From JAFLTL01 sp964389525 (GTDB lineage Bacteria > Bacteroidota > Bacteroidia > Bacteroidales > Muribaculaceae), in NCBI GenBank assembly GCA_964389525.1, contig CAYMEX010000030.1, positions 1-18,305 of the forward strand: a stretch of 18,305 nucleotides of DNA, given 5' to 3'. Numbering within the stretch: position 1 is the first letter of the stretch; every line of letters begins with the position of its first letter. Positions 13,086 to 18,305 of this stretch are shown piece after piece. The translations under genes and the position numbers were made by a program. The notes beneath the pieces are model-generated. The model was not told the DNA's origin and did no database searches. It saw only the letters and a program-made list of their open reading frames with translations.

Positions 13086-14455
13086 CTCAGTGCTTCGACT
13101 TCTTCGGTCGTCAGAGGTATCTTCTTTCCGAGGCGTCGTGCTCCTGTTTCGGTAATGAGGTAGTCTTCCTCGTTGCGGATGCCTGAAAAATCTTTCCACT
13201 TCTCGACTTCGTCGTAGTTGATGAAGTCGGTGAACTTGTGCTGGCCGCGCCAAAGGTCGATAAGTTCGGGGATGAAATAGATGCCCGGCTCGATAGTGTG
13301 TACGAATCCAGGTTCAAGCGGACGTGCGAGACGGAGCGACTTGCGTCCGAACTGAGTTGATTTCGGCTGTCCGTCATATCCGACCCATACTTCGCCGAGA
13401 TTCTCCATGTCGTGTACGTCGAGTCCCATCATGTGGCCGAGTCCGCACGGATAGAACATTGCATGTGCGCCGGCCTCGACTGCATCGGCAGGATCGCCCT
13501 TCATTATGCCGAGATTTTTAAGTCCCTCGCATACAACACGGCATGAGAGCTCATAGACATCCTTGAACGGTACACCGGGCTTGAGGGCTCCGACTGCTGC
13601 AAGGTGGCTTGCTACCTGAATGTCGTAGATTGATTTCTGGCGCGGGGTGAAAGTCTTGTCGACACAGATGGTCGACGACATGTCTCCGGCATATCCCATC
13701 GCGGTCTCCGCTCCGGCGTCGACAAGAAGCATCTGACCGGGGCGGCATACGTTGCCGTGGTAGTGGTTGTGGAGTGTCTGTCCGTTGATCGTGGCGATCG
13801 TGGGGAATGAGAGGCGGCATCCGGCAGCCTGGGCTACAGCCTCGAGGGCAGCGGAAATCTCGCACTCTTTCATGCCGGGACGCAGGACGCGCATTGCGGT
13901 CATGTGCATGTCGGCTGTTACGTCGCATGCGCGCTCGATCTCGGCGATTTCCTCGTCGGTCTTGTGATTGCGCTGATTGACAACTGCGCGTATGAACGGC
14001 ACGGATGGGGCCTCGGCTCCCGGCTTCACGCCGAGAAGGTGCATGAGCTTGAGCTGGTGCTCGGCACGGTATGTAGGCAGATAGTGGACCGGAACGGAAG
14101 CGGCGGTTGCCGACGAGATGTATTTTTCAAGCTCAGCGGCAGGACGCACGTCCTTAATGCCGGCTTTCGCAGCTTTTTCATGAAGGGTGGGCTGAGATCC
14201 CATCCAGACAATGTCGTCGATGGTCAGCTCGTCGCCGAAAATGATCTCGCGGTCGTTGTCGATGTCGATAATGGCCGACAGCCCGGCATATGGTAGACCG
14301 AAATAATAAAGAAAGGTTGAATCCTGACGGAAATCGTAGGTGTTATCGGCATAATTACAGCCTGATTCATCATTTCCGAGGAAAAGCAGCACTCCGTTTC
14401 CTACCGTTTTTTTCAGTTCATTGCGACGGCGGATATAGGTCGATTCAGCAAACAT
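13082..14455 (-). CDS. pepP: Xaa-Pro aminopeptidase, M24B family
   Basis: This 457-residue metallopeptidase removes N-terminal residues preceding proline, probably in the cytoplasm as no signal peptide is seen. An N-terminal aminopeptidase-P domain (about 1-150) precedes the creatinase-fold catalytic domain. The dinuclear metal ligands are all visible: D246 in LLVDAGAE, D258 in AGDMSST, H341 in GLGHMMGLDVHD, E389 in TIEPGIYF, and E429 in GIRNEEDYLIT. I chose ATG 14455 (MFAESTYIRRRNELKK), the usual family beginning. Upstream options ATG 14488 and GTG 14539 add poorly conserved sequence that runs into the divergent mltG promoter. It is the first gene of a minus-strand operon and its stop overlaps the start of the transporter-porin fusion by four bases. 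The gene symbol is by family only. Confidence 0.93.
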   Translation of the reverse strand: MFAESTYIRRRNELKKTVGNGVLLFLGNDESGCNYADNTYDFRQDSTFLYYFGLPYAGLSAIIDIDNDREIIFGDELTIDDIVWMGSQPTLHEKAAKAGIKDVRPAAELEKYISSATAASVPVHYLPTYRAEHQLKLMHLLGVKPGAEAPSVPFIRAVVNQRNHKTDEEIAEIERACDVTADMHMTAMRVLRPGMKECEISAALEAVAQAAGCRLSFPTIATINGQTLHNHYHGNVCRPGQMLLVDAGAETAMGYAGDMSSTICVDKTFTPRQKSIYDIQVASHLAAVGALKPGVPFKDVYELSCRVVCEGLKNLGIMKGDPADAVEAGAHAMFYPCGLGHMMGLDVHDMENLGEVWVGYDGQPKSTQFGRKSLRLARPLEPGFVHTIEPGIYFIPELIDLWRGQHKFTDFINYDEVEKWKDFSGIRNEEDYLITETGARRLGKKIPLTTEEVEALR

Positions 14456-14549
14456 GTCGTTATATGATATTGATTTGAAGACACACATGATGTGTGCGCT
14501 ACGATTGGTTAAGTGTGGACAAATATAGCAACTTCCCACGGATATTTCG

Positions 14550-14557
14550 TATCTTTG
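14550..14557 (+). promoter_or_regulatory. Possible -7 element of the mltG-ispG-M16 operon
   Basis: TATCTTTG matches the Bacteroidetes -7 consensus TAnnTTTG, but no good TTTG sits 19-21 bases upstream. If used, transcription would start near 14562-14564, only 5-7 bases before the mltG ATG, giving a nearly leaderless message. On the opposite strand TATATTTG (14527-14520) is a matching candidate for the divergent aminopeptidase operon. Confidence 0.35.
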
Positions 14558-14568
14558 GGGTCGGAATT

Positions 14569-15588
14569 ATGAAAAGGACAAAACAATATTTTTTAGCAGC
14601 GGCGATCGTGATTCTTGCGGTCGCAGCATACTTCGGCATAAAGACTTGGCATAGTCTTACATCGTCGTATGACGGAGGTGACGCATGGGTCTACATACCG
14701 CGTGACGCTACGGAAAAGTCATTGGAAGACTCGCTGCGGAGCGCCCTCGGGGCAAATTATGGCGGCAGTGTAGCCGATGTGTGGAAACTGGCGAAAGGAC
14801 AAGCCGCCACCGCTCACGGCGCGTATCTGATAAAAAATGGAGACAGGGTGATAGATGTCGCACGGCGTCTGAAACGCGGTGCGCAGACTCCTGTGAAGAT
14901 TACATTCAACAATATACGTTTTCTGTCGGAATTGTCGGAAACCGTAGGGCGTCAGATGGAGTTTGGCGCAGAAGACTTCATGGCAGCCTGTGAAAAGGTG
15001 CTACCGGAGGCCGGATTTAAGAAGGAGGGTTTTGTGGCCGCTTTCCTGCCTGACACCTACGAGTTCTACTGGACCTCGGGTGCCGAACCGACGGTGAAGC
15101 GTCTGCTTGATTACCGTAACAAATACTGGAACGACGAGCGCCGGGCAAAGGCGAAGTCGCTTGGACTGACTCCTGTGCAGGTAGCGACCATAGCGTCGAT
15201 AGTCGAGGAGGAGACTGCGGCCGAGAGTGAACGTCCGATTGTGGCGCGTCTGTATCTCAACCGCCTGAAGACAGGCATGAAACTTCAGGCAGACCCGACA
15301 GTGAAGTTTGCTGTCGGCGACTTCGGTCTGCGCAGAATACTCAACCGCCACCTTGAGACAGTATCGCCGTATAACACATATCAGATCCAGGGTCTGCCTC
15401 CAGGCCCGATAAGGATGCCGTCGGCGACGACTATGAGCGGCGTGCTCGATGCTCCTGATCATAATTATCTGTATATGTGCGCAAAGGAGGATTTCTCAGG
15501 GCGTCATAACTTCGCCACAACGCTTTCGGCTCACAACGCCAATGCGTCGAGATACAGAGAGGCTCTTAACAAACGAGGTATAAAGTAA
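14569..15588 (+). CDS. mltG: Endolytic murein transglycosylase MltG (YceG-like)
   Basis: This 339-residue enzyme cuts nascent peptidoglycan glycan strands and is thought to set strand length by releasing growing chains. One N-terminal membrane helix (about 8-25) anchors it, with the catalytic part in the periplasm. A LysM-like subdomain (LIKNGDRVIDVARRLKRG) precedes the YceG fold. FLPDTYEFYW is the family signature before the active site. The catalytic glutamate is E213 in ASIVEEETA, followed by ARLYLNRLKTGMKLQADPTV and YNTYQIQGLPPGPI, both characteristic. Length and motif order are normal. I chose ATG 14569; a longer in-frame ORF beginning at 14494 would run through the divergent promoter region. 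ispG follows after 14 bases. Confidence 0.95.
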   Translation: MKRTKQYFLAAAIVILAVAAYFGIKTWHSLTSSYDGGDAWVYIPRDATEKSLEDSLRSALGANYGGSVADVWKLAKGQAATAHGAYLIKNGDRVIDVARRLKRGAQTPVKITFNNIRFLSELSETVGRQMEFGAEDFMAACEKVLPEAGFKKEGFVAAFLPDTYEFYWTSGAEPTVKRLLDYRNKYWNDERRAKAKSLGLTPVQVATIASIVEEETAAESERPIVARLYLNRLKTGMKLQADPTVKFAVGDFGLRRILNRHLETVSPYNTYQIQGLPPGPIRMPSATTMSGVLDAPDHNYLYMCAKEDFSGRHNFATTLSAHNANASRYREALNKRGIK

Positions 15589-15602
15589 ACAAAATCAATA
15601 CA

Positions 15603-17300
15603 GTGGACTTTAATTACAAACGTCGTGAAACAAGGGATGTGAAGGTCGGAAATACTGCGATAGGAGGGTGCAATCCTATAAGGCTGCAGTCAATGACCAA
15701 CACATCGACGATGGATACCGTTGGCTCGGTGGCTCAGGTGAAACGCATCGCCGATGCCGGTGCCGATATTGTAAGACTTACCGCTCAGGGAATAAGAGAG
15801 GCCGAGAACCTCGGTCAGATACGTACTGAATTGCGGGCTTCGGGCTACGACGTCCCGCTTGTCGCCGATATACATTTCAATCCAAAGGCAGCGTTTGCTG
15901 CGGCCTCACAAGTCGAGAAAGTGCGTATAAACCCCGGTAACTTTGTGGATCCGGGACGAACGTTCAAGAAGATCGAGTTTACCGACAAGGAATATGCCGA
16001 CGAACTCATCCGCCTTGAAAATGCGCTCGTGCCTTTCTATGAGACATGTCGCGCCAACAACACTGCGGTGAGAATCGGTGTGAACCACGGATCTCTGTCG
16101 GATCGCATCATGTCGCGTTATGGCGACACTCCGGCCGGAATGGTCGAGAGCGCGATGGAGTTTCTTCGTGTCGCTGAAAAGATCGAATTCAGAAATATAG
16201 TCATATCGATAAAGGCGTCGAACACGACAGTGATGGTCGAAACCGTGCGCCGTCTTGTCGATGCGATGGATAAGGAGGGGATGGATTTCCCGCTTCATCT
16301 GGGCGTGACTGAAGCCGGAGACGGTGAAGATGGCCGCGTGAAGAGCGCTATCGGCATAGGCACGCTTCTGGCAGAGGGTGTCGGAGACACAATAAGGGTG
16401 TCGCTGAGTGAGGCTCCTGAAAATGAGGTGCCGGTGGCACGTGAGCTCCGCGACTATATCACTGCACGCGAAAACGCTCCGCATATCGACGGAGAGATTG
16501 CCGACAGTTTCGACCGGATAAAACCCGTACGGAGGAAAACGCGGAGTGTTGGCTGCATAGGCGGCGGACAGGTCCCGGTTGTCGTGGCAGACGGCTGTAA
16601 TTGCGATTGCGGCGAGTTTGCGCCTGACATAACCGACGTACATGATCTGATATTGCATGATACAGCCGATGGGATTGACTGCCTTCTGGAGAAGGCTGTC
16701 GCAAGTCACGACAAGGCGATACTTCTCACGACTTCACACGCCAACCCGGTCGGAGCGATAAAGAGTGTCGTGCACAGCCTGATCAGCAATGGCATAGAGA
16801 ATCCTGTTGTGGTGAAACTCTGTTATAACGACAGTGAGCTGCAGCCGTGGCAGGTGAGTGTGAGAGCGGCGGCAGATTTCGGTGCGCTTATTCTTGACGG
16901 ACTTGTAGACGGTATAATGATAGAGACCGACCGCATGACCGGGCCGGAGACCATAAAACTTGCATTCAGCATATTGCAGGGCACGCGTTCGCGTATCACA
17001 CGTCCTGAATATATAGCATGTCCGGGATGTGGCCGCACGATGTTTGACCTTCAGACGACTCTCGCCAAGGTCAAGTCGGCGACTTCGCATCTCAAAGGTT
17101 TGAAAATAGGTGTGATGGGGTGTATTGTAAACGGCCCCGGAGAGATGGCTGATGCCGATTACGGATATGTCGGCGCCGCGGCCGGAAAGGTGAGCCTTTA
17201 CCGCAGCAAGGAGTGCGTGGAGCGTAATATACCTCAGGAGGCAGCTATCGAACGTCTTATCGAGCTTCTGAAGTATGATGGAGTGTGGTGTGACAAGTAA
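15603..17300 (+). CDS. ispG: 4-hydroxy-3-methylbut-2-en-1-yl diphosphate synthase IspG, long three-domain form
   Basis: This 565-residue cytoplasmic iron-sulfur enzyme of the MEP isoprenoid pathway converts methylerythritol cyclodiphosphate to HMBPP. The N-terminal TIM barrel (about 1-280) starts with the substrate-binding segment NPIRLQSMTNTSTMDT. A central insert (about 290-460) is the extra domain known from plants, Bacteroidetes and Chlamydiae, absent from the roughly 370-residue E. coli form. The C-terminal [4Fe-4S] domain has C473 and C476 (CPGCGRT), C507 (MGCIVNGPGEM) and ligand E514. Spacing of C507 to E514 matches E. coli C305 to E312. The start is GTG 15603; no better ATG is nearby. 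The gene lies 14 bases after mltG and overlaps the M16 protease gene at its 3' end. Confidence 0.96.
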   Translation: MDFNYKRRETRDVKVGNTAIGGCNPIRLQSMTNTSTMDTVGSVAQVKRIADAGADIVRLTAQGIREAENLGQIRTELRASGYDVPLVADIHFNPKAAFAAASQVEKVRINPGNFVDPGRTFKKIEFTDKEYADELIRLENALVPFYETCRANNTAVRIGVNHGSLSDRIMSRYGDTPAGMVESAMEFLRVAEKIEFRNIVISIKASNTTVMVETVRRLVDAMDKEGMDFPLHLGVTEAGDGEDGRVKSAIGIGTLLAEGVGDTIRVSLSEAPENEVPVARELRDYITARENAPHIDGEIADSFDRIKPVRRKTRSVGCIGGGQVPVVVADGCNCDCGEFAPDITDVHDLILHDTADGIDCLLEKAVASHDKAILLTTSHANPVGAIKSVVHSLISNGIENPVVVKLCYNDSELQPWQVSVRAAADFGALILDGLVDGIMIETDRMTGPETIKLAFSILQGTRSRITRPEYIACPGCGRTMFDLQTTLAKVKSATSHLKGLKIGVMGCIVNGPGEMADADYGYVGAAAGKVSLYRSKECVERNIPQEAAIERLIELLKYDGVWCDK

Positions 17301-18305
17301 GGGCCTCCGTGTCCTTGTGCATACCTCTCACGGCGCGAATGTCGAATGTTGCGGAATAATGGTGAATGCCGGCAGCCGCGACGAGGATACCGGCAGGGAG
17401 GGACTTGCGCATTTTGTAGAACATACACTGTTCAAGGGTACGGCGAAGAGGCGTGCCTGGCACATACTCAACCGCATGGAAAGCGTCGGCGGCGAGCTGA
17501 ACGCATATACCAACAAGGAGGAAACCACGGTCTATACAGTCGCTCCATCGGGGCATTTCGACCGCTCGTGTGAGCTTCTGGCTGATATTGTGATCAATTC
17601 AGATTTCCCTGAAGGTGAGCTCGAGAAGGAGCGTGATGTCGTGTGTGACGAGATCGACTCGTATCGCGACGTGCCCTCTGAGATGATATTCGATGAAGTG
17701 GACGAGCGGCTGTGGAGGGGGTCGACCCTTGCCCATAACGTGCTCGGAACCAAAGATACGGTTGGCCGTTTTACGTCGAAAGACTGCCGCAACTGGCTTG
17801 ACGAAATGTTCACGCCGGGCAATTCGGTATTTTATTATACGGGGCCGCTTGAGATGAAGCGGGTCGTAAAGATGGTCGACAGGTATTTTGCCGGATATGA
17901 CAGGGCTGACCGGATCATCAGACGCGATAAGCCTCTGTATGCCGACACATATAATGAGGAAATGATCATAGAGTCACATCAGTGTCATGCTGCCGAGTCT
18001 TTCAGGCTTCCGGGGCTTGACTATGATCTGCTGCCTGAAGTTAATCTTATATGCAACATACTTGGCGGCCCGGGCATGAATTCGCGGCTCAATGTGTCGC
18101 TGCGTGAGAAACGCGGGCTTGTCTATACTGTGGACATGTCGACCTCGGTATGCACCGATGTCGGCTCGGCCACGGTGTACTATGGCTGTGATCCCAAGGA
18201 TTTTGCCAGATGCCACCAGCTTGTGTCGCGCGAGATCGAGGCTTTTATATCAAAGGGTGTGAGCACGAGGACGCTTGATGCCGCACGCCGCCAGTATACC
18301 GGCCA
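17278..18305 (+). CDS. M16 family zinc metalloprotease, truncated by the window end
   Basis: This is the first 342 residues of a pitrilysin/processing-peptidase-like protease, open to the last base of the window. The inverted zinc motif is H45-F-V-E48-H49, and E125 in VVCDEIDSY supplies the third ligand at the expected 76-residue spacing from H49. GGELNAYTNKEETTVY is the conserved substrate-binding segment. A second M16 domain begins near 210 and includes GGPGMNSRLNVSLREKRGLVY. M16 proteins of about 400-420 residues are typical, so roughly 70 or more are missing. No signal peptide is present, suggesting a cytoplasmic protein. Possible starts are ATG 17275, ATG 17278 and GTG 17290 (VTSKGLRVLV), all inside the 3' end of ispG, so translation is coupled. 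Most other hits in this span are antisense shadows. Confidence 0.92.
   Translation, partial: MECGVTSKGLRVLVHTSHGANVECCGIMVNAGSRDEDTGREGLAHFVEHTLFKGTAKRRAWHILNRMESVGGELNAYTNKEETTVYTVAPSGHFDRSCELLADIVINSDFPEGELEKERDVVCDEIDSYRDVPSEMIFDEVDERLWRGSTLAHNVLGTKDTVGRFTSKDCRNWLDEMFTPGNSVFYYTGPLEMKRVVKMVDRYFAGYDRADRIIRRDKPLYADTYNEEMIIESHQCHAAESFRLPGLDYDLLPEVNLICNILGGPGMNSRLNVSLREKRGLVYTVDMSTSVCTDVGSATVYYGCDPKDFARCHQLVSREIEAFISKGVSTRTLDAARRQYTG

Noticed and set aside
13086..13253. 56-codon N-terminal extension of the transporter-porin frame
   Set aside because: It lies inside the aminopeptidase coding region and is Arg-rich; ATG 13085 gives a normal EamA N terminus and an ATGA overlap.

Overview
The window looks like chromosome from a Bacteroidales bacterium, probably Muribaculaceae-like. 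The grounds are TAnnTTTG-type promoter elements, weak or absent Shine-Dalgarno sequences, a long-form IspG with a central insert, a DUF3822 protein paired with an Ig-like lipoprotein, and a porin O/P-type barrel. The genus assignment is inference. No insertion sequence, integrase, CRISPR array or rRNA is visible, and both ends cut through genes.

Layout: (1) 1-250: the 3' part of a tRNA-Arg(ACG), a strong terminator, then a promoter/operator region. (2) 251-4009, plus strand: an A+T-richer hipB-hipA toxin-antitoxin pair, followed after 26 bases by a Y-family polymerase overlapping a YolD-like gene. The four genes are tightly packed and may form one stress-response unit beside the tRNA. (3) 4123-5181, plus strand: a secreted Ntn-hydrolase of the choloylglycine hydrolase / penicillin acylase family. 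(4) 5201-8295, minus strand: an Ig-like lipoprotein overlapping a DUF3822 gene, with their own promoter. (5) 8399-9700, minus strand: a type II NADH dehydrogenase, preceded by an A+T-rich gap with two identical palindromes. (6) 9904-14455, minus strand: an operon of M24 Xaa-Pro aminopeptidase, an unusual EamA transporter-porin fusion and a Gate-domain membrane protein, ending at a large hairpin. (7) 14569-18305, plus strand: mltG, ispG and an M16 metalloprotease cut by the window end, transcribed divergently from the aminopeptidase operon.

Most of regions 4, 5 and 7 is ordinary housekeeping: respiration, peptidoglycan processing, isoprenoid synthesis and proteolysis. The unusual parts are the single reading frame from 13085 to 11181, which joins a complete 10-helix inner-membrane transporter to a signal-peptide-like helix and a complete outer-membrane barrel, and the hipBA-umuC-yolD block next to the tRNA gene.
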